From Cadophora sp. MPI-SDFR-AT-0126 (lineage: Eukaryota; Ascomycota; Leotiomycetes; Helotiales; Ploettnerulaceae), in the NCBI GenBank assembly GCA_020747065.1, contig JAGMVK010000004.1, positions 310,001 through 374,000 of the forward strand: a stretch of DNA of 64,000 bases, read 5' to 3'. A program made the position numbers and the translations under genes. Positions 22,707 through 36,240 of this stretch are shown here, in pieces (within the stretch, counting starts at the first letter, position 1; each line of letters starts with the position of its first letter). Under the pieces are notes generated by a model that saw only the letters and a list, made by a program, of their open reading frames with translations, searched no databases and was not told the origin of the DNA.

Positions 22707-24445
22707 ATGACTTTACAAACAACAGGAATCGCACTGATAGCTTTTGTCTATTTCTTCATTCGTTACCTCAACCGCACTGATACCCCCAAGATCAAGAATC
22801 TTCCTGAGATCCCCGGCGTACCGCTTTTCGGAAACCTCCTTCAGTTCGGAGACAAGCACGCGAAGGTCGCCGGGCAATTGGCAAAGAAATACGGGCCTGT
22901 CTTCCAAGTGCGGCTGGGAAACAGAGTGAGCATTCCTGTCCATTCCGAGCGGATATCAGGGCTGACGCCGGAAACCAGCGGATTGTATTTGCAAACTCTT
23001 TTGACTCTGTCCGCCATCTCTGGATCACCAACCAATCGGCACTGATCTCTCGCCCTACACTCCATACATTTCACACTGTTGTTTCCAGCTCACAGGGCTT
23101 CACGATTGGTACTTCACCATGGGACGAATCATGCAAGCAACGCCGCAAAGCGGCTGCTACGGCACTTAACCGACCATCTACTCAGAGTTATATGCCAATC
23201 ATCGACCTCGAGTCATGCGTTTCTATCAAAGAGCTACTAGATGACAGCGGCAATGGCAAGAAGGACATTGATCCCATCGCGTACTTCCAGCGCTTCGCAC
23301 TTAACACTTCCCTCACTCTGAATTACGGGACCAGAATTGATGGCAATGTCAACAATGAGCTTCTCGTTGAGATCTGTGACGTTGAAAGGGCAATCTCGAA
23401 TTTCAGGAGCACGAGCAACAACTGGCAAGATTACATCCCGCTCATGAGATTATGGCCGAGTCAGAGCTCGGATGCAAAGCAATGGAGAGACAGGAGGGAT
23501 AAGTACTTGACATTCTTGTTGAATAAGTTGAAGAAGAATATCGAGGATGGAACCGATAAGCCTTGCATCACGGGAAACATCTTGAAGGACCCAGAAGCTA
23601 AGCTAAACGAATGTGAGTTTCCCCTCTCGGTACGGTAAATACTTGTTGTACACTTTGGTATTGACTTTATAACAGTCGAAATCAAATCCATCTGCCTCAC
23701 CATGGTCTCAGCCGGTCTTGATACCGTCCCAGGCAACCTCATCATGGGCATCGCATATCTCTCCTCCGCACACGGACAGGAGATCCAAAAGCGCGCTTAC
23801 GAAGAGATCATGAAAGTGTATCCAGACGGCGACGCATGGGAAAAGTGCATCCAGGAGGAGAAAGTACCCTACGTGACGGCATTCGTGCGAGAAGTGCTGC
23901 GTTTCTTCACTGTGATCCCGATCTGCCTGCCCAGAACCAGTATCAAGGATATCAAGTACGAGGAAGCGGTTATCCCTGCTGGGACGACGTTTTATATGGT
24001 ACGTTCTCCCTCTTCACTACTCTGACTTGACTCTGAATGAAATTCATATTCTAACATCCCCCACCAGAACGCCTGGGCAGCCGACTTCGACCCAACACAC
24101 TTCAAGTCCCCCGAAGAATTCTCCGTCGACCGCTACCTCGACAACCTCGAAGGCACAGGCGGAACGCCGCACTACGCCTACGGCGCCGGGTCCCGCATGT
24201 GCGCCGGCTCTCACCTCGCAAACCGCGAACTGTACACGGCATTCATCCGTCTGATCACGGCATTCCATATCGATCCTCCGAGGGACGAGAAGGATCTGCC
24301 GATTCTGGATGCGCTGGAGTGTAATGCTATTCCGACGGGGCTGACGACGGATCCGAAGCCGTTTAAGGTCGGGTTTAGGTGTAGGGATGAGGAGAAGGTT
24401 AGGCTGTGGATGAGGGAGAGTGAGGAGAGGACGAAGGATCTGTAG
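22707..24445 (+). CDS. phacA: CYP504-type cytochrome P450, phenylacetate hydroxylase
   Basis: Four exons, 22707-22925, 22979-23612, 23676-23998 and 24068-24445, give 517 aa. An N-terminal membrane anchor (IALIAFVYFFIRYL) is followed by the proline-rich hinge LPEIPGVPLFGN. The I-helix AGLDT lies at about 297-301, the K-helix ExxR as EVLR at about 357-360, and the haem loop YGAGSRMCAG has its Cys at about 437. The stretches SSSQGFTIGTSPWDESCK and FRSTSNNWQDYIPL are, from memory, characteristic of CYP504, the family that hydroxylates phenylacetate or 3-hydroxyphenylacetate towards homogentisate. Its neighbour is fumarylacetoacetase, at the end of the same pathway, which strengthens the call. Whether it is the 2-hydroxylase (A type) or 6-hydroxylase (B type) is not settled. 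All catalytic motifs are intact. Confidence 0.9.
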
Positions 24446-25022
24446 GTTTGGAAGTAGTCGATGAGTGGATTTGGAGGGTAGTTTGAAAATTGTCATTTTT
24501 GGAAATTCTCAATATTGGAATTGGCGTTTTGGGACGGAGCTGCATGGCTATATTTTGGGTATGAAAGCCTCTCGCGTATTTTCATTTCTTCCAGGACAAC
24601 CGAAAGAAAGCATAGAGCAGAGAAATAGTGTCATCTGATAATGTCTTGAGATCTGTAAGCCAATTTGGAGTAAAGAGCACATAGCATAAAGAAGTCTTTG
24701 GCTGCTTCATCTCAGTACTCATCTTGCTCTTTCGGCTCCTGTATCAAGGTAAAATTGATAAATCCATCTCAGTTCCCTGATTATAATCAGAAAACTATAG
24801 AAAACCTTCGTTTGATCATTAAATGCGTTAGATTACCATCCTACTCCCTAATGTCTGTCTATACTACATATATATCATATGCAGGTTGAATATATACTAA
24901 AAGTACACTCGTCGTGCCGAGTCATTCAAAGGGACTTTTATCCAAGGTCCCATATTACATCTCAGGAACTTCTCTCGCATATACACCTTCTGGTAAATTC
25001 CACCCTCTCGTCACCTGGCCTT
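24446..25022. other. Intergenic between convergent genes
   Basis: 3' flanks of CYP504 (+) and the GT90 gene (-). AT-rich, no gene seen. Confidence 0.5.
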
Positions 25023-27163
25023 TCAACTCCACCAACTCTCCTCATCTTCCTCCTCCTTCCATCCCAACACCTCCCTCTTCGGATCCATGATTCTCGCATA
25101 CTCCAACAACAGCCTATAAGTATAGACCCTCATGTCCTCCTTCCTGAGAACCTTCTGCGCCCATTCTCTACCGTCCGCACCAATTTTCTGCGCGAGATGA
25201 TCGCGACCTCCCTTTTTTGGCGTGGACTTGCCATTCACGCCATCGTCAGGATTATATGTATATGAGCTACCAGGCGTCTCGCCTTCGACACCCTTCCCCG
25301 TATCTACTTCATCTGAAGGATCCGCGTCTGATCCGATGAAGAACTCCATCACGCCATAGATGTCCATGAACCGATTGTCGATAGGGACGAAGTGTTTCCA
25401 GGCTACGAGCCTGCTGTCGTGCCATTCCTTGAACAGAGTCGCTTTCAATGGCACGCTGAGACTACTCAAGAAATCTCGGTAGCGGCCAGAAAAGGAGTTC
25501 CCGTCCACGTCGGGTAAGTATTTGTGGCCATGTTGGCCAACTAGGTTGATGGATGGCGTTGGCGCGAATAGGTGGTCGGTGTAGGAGCAGCCCCCGAGCC
25601 AGGTGCCATTGACGGGCTCTTGCTTGGGGAAGCAGGCGAGGTCGTTGAAGGCGGCGTTGGTGAAAGATGTGAGCCAATTACCCATCGCTTTGGCCTTGGA
25701 CGTGACGTCTGTTAGGTCTGGGGACGAGAAGGCGGTCAGATTGTAGATCTCTAGCGGTAGTGTGGCAATGTCGATGAATCCGGAGTTGTCAGGCATTAGA
25801 AGTGCTTGTGTCCCATTTAGCATAGACACGAGTCTATGTCTATGAAAGCCTTTCCAATTCTCGGCTTTGTTGCGGCCCCCTGAAGCGAGGCCGCGCCAGA
25901 CGATGGTATCTGTTTTCTTGTCCCAAGGCACGGGTGCCTCTTTTACTTGGAAGCGATCGTCTCCCTTGTAATACATGGTTGGTGGGAGTAAGATCTCGGA
26001 ATTTGTGGTTAGCTTACTGCTGCCAAACATGGGGAAGAGGCGGTCCGTCGAGGCAAAGCTAATGCTTTCGATGAAAAAGCCATGCAGACCCTGGAGGTCA
26101 GGCTGATGGCAGAAGGAGGTCGACAGAGTATAATTGGATACGAATCCTTGGTAGGTGTGCGGTCCAGTATACTGAAGTGTCATATTTGGTGGTTGCGAGT
26201 AGTCGGTTTGAACGGGATATGTACGTGCTGCACTATCTGGTGGACAAGGACTGGCAACTCGATCCCAGTAGGGACGAGAGCTATCCCAAGTGAATTCTGG
26301 TACCGTCTCATTGACACCCAGTGCGACAAGATCTATCAAATGTTAATCCTCTTTGCTTCATCTCAGCCTCCGGCATATATTAGCTCACCACTATACCTAT
26401 CCACCAACTCCCCTTTAGGCACAAGCCTTCTCTCGCTGTTCTCGATTCTCATGTACTCGGTCATTTTCTCCCATGGCACCCACATGCGCGGCTCATCCAT
26501 GCTATTCATAGCAATATCCATATCTGGAAGATCACCGTCGTCCGCAATAGTCTGGATCATTTCCTGCCAAATCGGCATCCAAAAGTGGTCCTGCTCAGTC
26601 GTAACATTCCCTTTCCTGATTTTGATCTGCCGTATCTGGCCCCTCACATCTCTCAACATATCATTGGGATCCAGCGCCCACAGCGGATTTAAATCATGGT
26701 ATATCTGATCCCAAAAATCCTCTACCATAACCACTTTATTCTTCCGCGCATATCTCCACCACTTGTCGAATCCAGGCGGTGGCTGGCGCCCTCGTCGTTG
26801 TCGGTACGCTTCCGCAGACGCAGACAGATTGAACGTCTCTTTCGAGAGGAGGTCGTCGAAGGTCTTCTCTGCGCGACCTAAGAGTTCGATAATGGGATGC
26901 GCATCTTCTGCCGGCGTGGGCAGCTCGATAGATGGCTCATCGTCCAAAAAAGGAATCCAGTCTGGTGTCGAGAGGTGCGGTATCCTCACTGTCTCGCGAC
27001 TGTAGAGATATGAGGAAAGAAGGAAGAGAGAGAGCAAGCAGGCCACGTATGGCAAGAGCCTCAGGAGGCGTATGTTCATTCCCATTCCCAGTCCGATTCC
27101 ACCTCCCATCCCATCCAATCCAATAAATAAGAGTCCAGTCCCCAGGCAATTGGAGATGTGCAA
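25023..27163 (-). CDS. GT90 (CAP10/CAP64-like) glycosyltransferase, type II membrane protein
   Basis: Two minus-strand exons, 27163-26389 and 26332-25023, give 694 aa. The 56-nt intron has a GTGAGC donor. A single N-terminal anchor (LRLLPYVACLLSLFLLSSYLY) suggests a Golgi type II protein. The catalytic part has the GT90 signatures: TIVWRGLASGGR, ENWKGFHRHRLVSM, HKYLPDVDGNSFSGRYRDFL and LFKEWHDSRLVAWKHFVP, then FMDIYGVMEFF. Relatives in Cryptococcus (CAP10, Cxt1) transfer xylose in capsule and glycolipid synthesis. In filamentous ascomycetes the donor and acceptor are mostly unproved. Several in-frame ATGs occur before the anchor (27163 and others such as that of MNIRLLRLL), so the exact start is open. 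N-glycosylation sequons are frequent in the lumenal part. Confidence 0.88.
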
Positions 27164-27595
27164 ATCTCAGCTAAGGGATATCGAGAAAGATATCGAGGCC
27201 GACAGGGCAAGACATTGGGCGCAATTGCAATTATTGAAAAATCGTGGCGAGCGCTGGTGAGGGAAGGCTGGAAGGGGAGGTATCAGGTAACCCACCCACC
27301 TCGTAACTTTCATGTGGAGAACCCGCCCACGCCGCACGCACTTGCGAAATCCCTGCAGGTATCCGGCTTTTTTTAACCCGTCATTTTAGAACGAGCTTGA
27401 AAATGATAGTCGACGCCAGTCGACAATGTTCAGAAGACTCCTAGGAACACGGAAGTCTGCGTTTAAGAAAATATTTCATTTTTGTTCAAGTCCATCCACA
27501 GACATGCAATCGAGTCATCATGTACTCGAGATCCCCGAAAACATTTGTCCTCGAGCTCTCCTTTCTCGCTCGTGAGCCCCCTTTCCTCGCCTCAC
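27164..27595. other. Intergenic between tandem minus-strand genes
   Basis: Holds the 5' flank of the GT90 gene and the 3' flank of the DET1-like gene. No gene seen. Confidence 0.5.
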
Positions 27596-29347
27596 TTAAT
27601 AAACACTCCCCTTGACGCTCTTGTCCTGCATCTCCTCCCTTTTCAATTCCTCCAAGATATCTGGCTCAGCCTCGCTGCCAGCATCACTACCAACATCACT
27701 CTGATCACCCAGTGCATCTGCCATTGCCCCACGTGCCATACTGCTCTCCTCCCTCAACTTTCTCAACTGACTCAAAGAAACCTCGCCCTTGCTCTCCCCA
27801 TTGCCCAAAGCACTTCCATGTCTTGTGCTGGCACTCGTACCTCTGAAGCCAATATTCTTTCCCTTCGCCAAGCGCTTCCTCGTGTCCTCTTCAGCCGAGA
27901 ACTCAGTGTCGCTTCCTGCTTGCGATGTATTCCCGCTTGCTGAGCCGCCGAAGTCACGCCCTGCTGCGACGAGCAAACGATCGTTGTGGGGTGATCTGAT
28001 GGCATTACGCATCCTATCTTCCACAGATATAAAGGACGGCGTGCCATCAGGACTTGAGACGACATCGTCCAAACTCTTCTTCACGTCCACTTGAAACGGT
28101 GGTCCAACCCTTCCTCTTGGATCATCCTCGTCCTCCTCGCTTGAGCTCTGCCAGCGTCTGGCTGCCGGGCGACGGAACTGGAGGGTATCGTTCGAGGGAG
28201 CGATTGGGGAGTTGGCTGGCGAGGGCCTCCCATTGAGTTGCATGGCGTGCATGCTATTCTCTTTTTTGTAATAGTGCTTGCCGTGGTCGCAGCCGTTAGG
28301 GCAGCCTCCCCATTTCTTCCTCACTGGAACGGTGGTTAGAGGGCTCGCTGTTGCTGACACTCCATCAGTACTTGCCGCAAGAAGTTTCTTCTCCTTCTCC
28401 TTGTCCTTCTCTGATACGGGTGTGCTGGCTGTAGCTGTAATCAAGGGTGCGGCCTTCTCTTTTGCTGCTGCAGCAGCGGCGAGACGCTCGCGCTTGAGTT
28501 CTGACCAGGTTCTCAGGTTGTTTTCCAGAATGTACTTCCCAGAATCCTCCTTCTTGCGCATGATAAGAAATTCGCAGTGGTTGACATTCCGCAGATCTTC
28601 AAAGTACTCGACACTGAAGTGATACCACTTCATGAGGAAGACTCTGCTCATGAGACCGTGAGTTACTGGTTAAAATTAGCAATTGGTCGTCCGAGAGAAA
28701 TGCAAACAGCCATACCCAATATGCAAACCGAGGCAAAATCATCCTCCCCAAACTGTCTCCAAAGACTCTCGTTGAACCCACTAACACGATCATATGCGTC
28801 CGCAGCACTCTCTCCATTCGGGATTCTGTAGAAAAAATGTCCATAATCCGCTCTTTCCTGCCACATCCTCTCCATCTCTGCTGAACATGGCTGAAAGTTT
28901 CCAAAATCTTGCTCTCGTAACCGCGGCTCCTCGTATACCTTTATAGAATGTCTGGGAAACGGACTCGGAGAGGGCTCATCGGATGTCAGGGTTGAGAGGA
29001 TGCCCTCCGTGGTCTCCCGCGTTCGGCGGTAAGGGGATGTGAAGAAGTGTAGAGTATCGTCTGCGCGCAACAGGGTTCGTAGGCGTCGGCCGGCATCGTG
29101 AGCTTGTGTCCAGCCGTCAGGTGTGAGCTTTACTCTGTGGTCGGGGATTGTTTGGTGGATGTCGCGGTTTTCTGTTGGCGTCAGTGGGGGTCGGTGTACA
29201 GGGCACAGTGGAGATGGGTGGGCAAGACACGGAATTCCGCAGAGGAGAGAGGGTTGGAGAGCGCTAGATACATAGACAATGGAAAGACTTACTGTTGCCT
29301 TCAGATTGCGCATGGCGGATCAGTATTATCATACGGGGTTTACCCAT
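27596..29347 (-). CDS. DET1: Histidine phosphatase superfamily protein, DET1-like, with long disordered tail
   Basis: Three minus-strand exons, 29347-29293, 29171-28716 and 28665-27596, give 526 aa. The first exon encodes only MGKPRMIILIRHAQSEGN, carrying the catalytic RHAQ/RHG motif. The splice leads to NRDIHQTIPDHRVKLTPDG, then FFTSPYRRTRETTEGIL, and the second catalytic His lies in VTHGLMSRVFLMKW. This arrangement matches the yeast acid phosphatase Det1, linked to sterol transport. After residue 230 the protein becomes a long disordered tail with KEKEKK runs, acidic patches and a small Cys/His group (GGCPNGCDHGKHYYK). The tail is typical of filamentous-fungal orthologues in my recollection. 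The frame break at each intron makes the exon model firm. Cytosolic location is inferred from the lack of a signal peptide. Confidence 0.85.
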
Positions 29348-29898
29348 CTTGGTCTCGTGCGGTTCTTTCTGATGTAGTGGGGTGGCAAGACGCGGAATAT
29401 ATAGATCTAGTACTTCCTGAAAAGTAATCTAATATAGGTCTAGGATCGGTAAATGATATATTATGGGAGAGAAGAGATTTAGGGTCTCTCTTGCGTGTTA
29501 TTTGTTTTCTCGTTTTCGTTTGGGTTTGTAAAGGGTTCGTTTGTGAGATAATGTATCTTGGAGGGGTACCCCACTCAGCTGGAACACAGATAGCGTTTCA
29601 AGGGTGCAAATCAACCTAATAATAAAGAGGTGTTCCTAATGTGCCGTGAATCTGGCATAATATTGATTGACTATATGTCCCGATGACGAAATATGGCATT
29701 TGTCAACAAGCTTGTGGCGACATTTTGCCAGTTGCGATTTCGGAATGCATGAGTCCCTGGGACATCTATCGTATCAAATACCACTCGGGCATCGATGAAA
29801 TTCTTTTCCGTCTGCAAAATTAGATAGAGGCATAGGACAGAGAGCTCTCAGAATCAGTGGCTTCATTTTTACAGTTTCTATGTTGTGATACACCACGT
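29348..29898. other. Intergenic
   Basis: Promoter side of the DET1-like gene and the 3' flank of ETF-beta. AT-rich, no gene seen. Confidence 0.5.
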
Positions 29899-30875
29899 CT
29901 AAATAGCGCCCAGCTCCTTGAGCTTTGCAATCATACCGTCAACATCTTCGACCTTTCCACCGCCTTGCCTTGGAGGAGGTTCTATAGTCACATGTTAGCA
30001 AAAATTCACAGTGCCTACAACCATGACCCATCTCAGGAAGATATTCAACATACCAATGACCTTCAGAGTCTTCAGCCGTCTCCCAACGTCCACCCCAAGA
30101 TCCCCCGCGGCCATCTTCTCAATCTTCTTCTTCTTTGCCTTCATAATATTCGGTAGACTCGCATACCGTGGCTCATTCAATCTCAAGTCCGCAGTGATGA
30201 TCATAGGCAATACACCCTTCACCGTCTCCGTTCCACCATCCACCTCCTTCTCAACCGTAACACCCTTCCCATCCCCATCAAAAGTAACCTTACTCGCCTG
30301 TGTCGCCTGTCCCCAGCCTAACAGTCCCGCGAGCATCTGTCCCGTCTGTCCAGCATCATCGTCAATACTCTGCTTGCCGAGGAAAACCAGATTGATCTTC
30401 TCCTTCTCCACAACAGCCTTCAGCATCTTGGCCACGCCTAGCGGCTCTGGCTCCTCCCCTTCTTTTACTTCGACATGTATACTGCGATCAGCGCCCATAG
30501 CCATAGCTGTGCGGAGAATGTCGGCGCTTTTGGGAGGGCCGCATGAGAAGGCAAGGATGTCTTCGACGCCGGAGGGGTAGGTCTTCTTTTCGCGGATGCG
30601 TACTGATTCTTCGATTGAGAGTTCGTCGAAGGGGTTCATGCTGTGTTTTACGCCTGCGGTCTCGACTGCCGTTTGGGCTTTATTGACCCGAGGTTTGACC
30701 TGATAATACATTAGCTATGGTTCTTGCTAAAGCTTGTAACTTGGTTGTCAAAGGAGGAAATGGTTGGAGGAGCTTTGTAGGTCCAGCTTCAATTGAATAG
30801 AGAGGGAAGGTGTGGAACACGAACAGCATAGTCAATAACCCTCTTCACGGGTACCAGAATCCTTAAACCAGACAT
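29899..30875 (-). CDS. etfB: Electron transfer flavoprotein subunit beta
   Basis: Three minus-strand exons, 30875-30825, 30699-30054 and 29981-29899, give 259 aa. The N-terminus is [23 protein letters not shown], followed by [20 protein letters not shown]. The AMP/FAD-binding region has [24 protein letters not shown] and the C-terminal domain has [26 protein letters not shown], a canonical ETF-beta signature. The short third exon encodes the end [23 protein letters not shown] passes electrons from mitochondrial acyl-CoA dehydrogenases to the quinone pool. The first intron uses a GTTCGT donor. The length is normal. A mitochondrial thiolase and a thioesterase lie within 5 kb, although fungal gene order is weak evidence of joint function. 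Confidence 0.95.
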
Positions 30876-31645
30876 CTTGCGTAGAGTATTGTTGTGGAGA
30901 TACAATGAAGCTCCAATGTTGACGCAGTCGATGCTAGAGAGAGCGGCTCTCCCCACATTTTCAACCGAGGTTACTCACGTGGCTCCGATGGAAGCCGGCC
31001 AGGGAAATCAATTTGATCGTAGAGCAGTTTGAAGCCATATTTACCATGTAGAAGTTGCTGTTAAGAGAAGTGGGTGTATATTTTCTCAAGTCTATAATAC
31101 TGTCATTTCCACCTGCGCCTTTCATGTGTAAATTGCCTGTAGTTGCGTTGCACTTCAAGGCGGACCAGCGTATTTCTCTTGCTAACCGAGCATTTATTGA
31201 TGCCAATCACATACCCGAAAGGAAGTGAACCTAGAGGACACATGACAATTGTATAGAAACATGCTGGCACAGCAGTCTCACTCGTTAAATGCATGATGAA
31301 TTGAAGGAGGGAAAAATTAAAAGTATAGCAGCTTACTTATGGTCGGTGAACACGGGAAAGTTCATGTCGTGAAAACTGTGGCAACTCTAGATATCTTGTG
31401 AACAATTATGGAAGGCCACTCCAAAATTGTACTGAATTCTTTAGTGTCCCCTCAATCAATTCTGGATTGGGGTTTAGGTTCATATTTCAGCTGGTCATCA
31501 AGTGCAAGACTTTCCGAAACTGCAAAATATCCACTCAATTACCACCAGTTCGCTCCAGAACCAAAGTAATTAGGCGCCCAATCCTTCCAATTACCAGCAA
31601 TTCCCATTTTCATTCAGAATCAACGCCCACCCGGAGATTTGCTTC
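30876..31645. other. Intergenic
   Basis: Between the start of etfB and the 3' end of the Dap1-like gene, both minus. A minus open frame of 81 codons at 30961-31206 has no recognisable feature. No gene assigned. Confidence 0.45.
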
Positions 31646-32308
31646 TCAGCCCTCAACGACCTTCCCCTCCTCCTTCACAGGCTTCCCCTCATCACCAACC
31701 TTCACCAGCCTTCCCACCACCAAATACTTCTCCTCAAATCTCTCCTCCCACCCTCTCAACGCCTCCATCTCCTCATCTCCAAGCCCATTCAAATCATCCA
31801 ACTCGCCTTGTAGATCCTTCGTCAACATATCCTCATCAAAACTCCCACATGCTAGACCCCTCGTCGCATCTCTGCCTGCGAAGTTCGCATACGGACCTCC
31901 GGGACCGTAAAAGTTCCTACCGGGCGTTACGTCGAAAACTTTGCCGCGGACCGCGAGGTAGACGGGCATGTTGTTCAGGCCGTTGTAGGGGAGGAGGGTT
32001 GGGGGCGTGAAGGTCCGGAAGACGATAGGTGCTGGCGCGGAAGGAAGGGTGATAGGTGGGGAGGGACGGAGGCGGTAATAAAGAGTTAAGACGAGGAGGG
32101 AGAAGAGGATGAGGTTGAGAGGTGTGAAGAGGGTTTGACTGGAGATAGTATTAGCTAGGGTTGAGACGAAGACGAGGAGGAGCAATCGAGGCTTACACTT
32201 CAGGTGAAGGTGTGGGTTTTGCGGCTTCTGTGGAGGAGAAGTTAGTTTATCATATCTGTTTCTTGCAAGTTACTTGATTGGAAAAAGAGCCTTCATACCT
32301 TGCGCCAT
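31646..32308 (-). CDS. DAP1: Cytochrome b5-like haem/steroid-binding protein (MAPR, Dap1-type)
   Basis: Three minus-strand exons, 32308-32299 (10 nt), 32227-32197 (31 nt) and 32138-31646, give 177 aa. The spliced start is MAQEAAKPTPSPEVQTLFTPLN, followed by one membrane helix (LILFSLLVLTLYYRLRP). The MAPR core comes next: FTPPTLLPYNGLNN, PVYLAVRGKVFDVTPGRNFYGPGGPYANFAGRDATRGL, then LTKDLQGELDDLNGL. In yeast Dap1 this ER protein binds haem and supports P450 enzymes such as Erg11. The haem-ligand tyrosine region (FYGPGGPYANFAGRD) is intact. An in-frame ATG at 32329 (MDYVEQR) lies just upstream and could be the start instead. Two tiny coding exons make this gene easy to mispredict. Confidence 0.92.
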
Positions 32309-32329
32309 TCTCTGCTCGACGTAATCCAT

Positions 32330-32731
32330 AATGTGTGTTGGGATTTGTACCAGCCTTGTGTCCTCCTCAGTTCTTCAGGATATCTCCGGGGTGTCCGTCG
32401 TACTGCAAGAACAGATGGCGAATTTGTTGAGAGATTGCAGAATCTTCTCCGGAAAGATCGATAGTCCCTATGTATTCTAACCTTGTTGCGATGTCGTGCT
32501 GTTGAAAGGTCGTGAGGCTGTTTTTGAAGTGAGACGTTACGTGAGCCTAATCGGAACAGCTTCGATTGGAAGCTCAATCAATCTGCCGGGTCAGCTTCGG
32601 GCTGAAGACAGCGGGAATGATGCAACCGGACCCCTCGGTGGAGAAAAAGGGGGCCTCGGCAATATTTTGGGGATCTATCAGCAACAACAAATCCTCTGAC
32701 TTGCTCTACACCAATCACTAAATACTCAAAG
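32330..32731. promoter_or_regulatory. Divergent promoter region
   Basis: Separates the starts of the Dap1-like gene (-) and the thioesterase (+). It probably contains both promoters; no clear motif identified. Confidence 0.45.
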
Positions 32732-33379
32732 ATGGCACCAAAACCACCTCCGCCTTCTGCTCTCTCACCTTTCATATTCGAACCAATATCTGCTACTACA
32801 AAGGCGCATTTCGACGGCATTCCTTGGACAAGACACTACACATCAGACCCCACCTTACAGCCTTACACAACCGCAGCTCGCATCCCAAAGGTAGACAGTA
32901 CGGCCGATACCTTCTGTGCTATTACATTAAACAGCAAAGATACCGTCACGGTGTGGCAAAGCTGGTGGAAACCTGCTCCTGCATCAACTCCTTCTAGCTC
33001 AGACGACAAGGAAGTTGAGAAGAAATTTGGCGAGAGCATTGCACTTCTCTCCTTCTCTAGCGGCTTAAACGGCCACCCAGACACGATACACGGAGGCTTC
33101 CTAGGCGTCATCCTGGATGAACTCATTGGAAATGCAGCGGAATATGAAAGACCTCATGACAAAAGTACAATGACGGCGTATCTCAAGGTCGATTATAAAC
33201 GTCCCGTCGCGACGCCTGGAACGCTTGCCGTGAAGACTTGGGTTGAGAAAGTGCAGGGGAGGAAGATATGGGGTAGGGGTGAGGTGTTTGATAAGGAGGG
33301 TAAGGTATGTGCGACGGGTGAGGCGCTTTTCATTGTTGTGGAGAGGGTAAAGGGAGCTGGGGACGGGAGCAAGTTATGA
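32732..33379 (+). CDS. Hotdog-fold thioesterase (PaaI/4HBT superfamily)
   Basis: A single exon of 215 aa. The C-terminal half reads as a hotdog domain: GFLGVILDELIGNAAEYE after the DTIHGG turn, then TMTAYLKVDYKRPVATPGTLAVKTWVEKVQGRKIWGRGEVFDKEGKVCATGEALFIVV, the helix-strand pattern of acyl-CoA thioesterases. The IHGGF motif matches the family's HGG active-site turn. The N-terminal 60 residues are less conserved, with PRTRHY-like IPWTRHYTSD. It probably hydrolyses an acyl-CoA, but the substrate is unknown. No targeting signal is clear. It is convergent with the thiolase gene and divergent from the Dap1-like gene. Confidence 0.82.
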   Translation: MAPKPPPPSALSPFIFEPISATTKAHFDGIPWTRHYTSDPTLQPYTTAARIPKVDSTADTFCAITLNSKDTVTVWQSWWKPAPASTPSSSDDKEVEKKFGESIALLSFSSGLNGHPDTIHGGFLGVILDELIGNAAEYERPHDKSTMTAYLKVDYKRPVATPGTLAVKTWVEKVQGRKIWGRGEVFDKEGKVCATGEALFIVVERVKGAGDGSKL

Positions 33380-33823
33380 AAGATGTGGTAGAGGAGGCGT
33401 CTGCATGATGTGGGTTCCTGTTGAACTTACAGCAGCGAGCCCATGGAGGCTTCTTCCTGCCAAAAAGGTTTAAGTCATGAAGGTTATGATTCAGTAGAGG
33501 AGTTTGGAGTTGGCTCTGGGGCAGTCAACATGTTCCTTTTGAAGAACTCTATCTCGACACAATATGGCTTACTGGAAAGCTTGCGGAAGATTGTAGACTA
33601 GAGTAGATTTAGAGTTATATACGGAATTAAATAGCACCGTACCTGCTCACTCACATCTGAGATGCCACACGGATAGCAATCTCCACCAGTGATTGAGTGG
33701 TGAAATCATCTACACCAAGGCAAAACAGGAAGTACCAAAAATGGTCTGCGATTAACACAAACTCTTGCAGCAATTAGTCCGGAGGTACTGTATTCCCATC
33801 ACACTCATACTTTTTATCATTAT
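33380..33823. other. Intergenic between convergent genes
   Basis: 3' flanks of the thioesterase (+) and thiolase (-). No gene seen. Confidence 0.5.
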
Positions 33824-35274
<1,451 letters not shown>

Positions 35275-36240
35275 GATGAATCAAGAATAAGAACCACAGA
35301 TTATCGACAGAAAGAAAGATGTCAGAGGAACAGCTAGAGGACGTGGAAGATGGGTTGAGGGAGAGACGGAAAGATGCCGCCTCTATCCACCTAAGCTCGG
35401 CTTGTGATAGAGCTCGGCTATGCAGGGGTGAGATGGCCGATGGCGGGGGGAGATTCTGGGGTGAAAAGCCCGAAGAATTGCCACGCGAGAGGTCACTGAT
35501 CTTCTGTTTACCTAACGAATGTGCTGTGTATCAAATGTCGAAGAGGATGATCAATCTTAGTCAGAAGACGACCCAAATCGTGTGCCGTGGTTGTATCTCA
35601 GAGAGCACAGAGGTGCCAAATAGAAAGGAGTCTCACAAGTGCAGATGTATCAAATTCTTGGGCTGAAAGTGAAAGCTGTCATTTGAGAAGAAAGGGCAAA
35701 AAATGGAATCCGTATCACAAACCCGAGAAAGTGAGCAAGCTTCAAAAGAAGGAGTTGATAGTGCCAGAGATGACAAACTGCATTGAAATTGCCAGACTAG
35801 CCATTTGGGATTTTGAAGTGGATAGTCAAGAGGAGCCACTTGAATGCTTGTTGCTGGTTTCTGGAGTTATTTGATACCATAGAAGGCGACCAAATGTTCT
35901 GACAGTTCCAGCTTGTCTGCTTATATACAATAGATCCCCATGTAATCATATCAACCATCTAATGATTTTCCTGCCCAGCTCCAACAGAAGAAGTTATGTG
36001 GCTTTTGTCTATCTCCAAACAAATCCCAGATCAACGAGGATAAAAGACTATGCTACAAGCCATGAAAGTCTAGTTTGCACACCCCATGATCTCCAATGCA
36101 AAAAACGCCACTTCAAGCCCACCAATTTTGAAAAAGAATGTCGTCTGATACTCATCCAAGCGCCCGTACGCCCTTCCCTTGAAAGCTTGATCTGCAGATT
36201 CTGAGAATAATCGTCATTGATGGACACGAATCCACCGCCA
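35275..36240. other. Intergenic
   Basis: Leader side of the thiolase gene and 3' flank of the Rap-like GTPase gene. Several 60-115 codon frames on both strands carry no family signal. No gene assigned. Confidence 0.45.
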
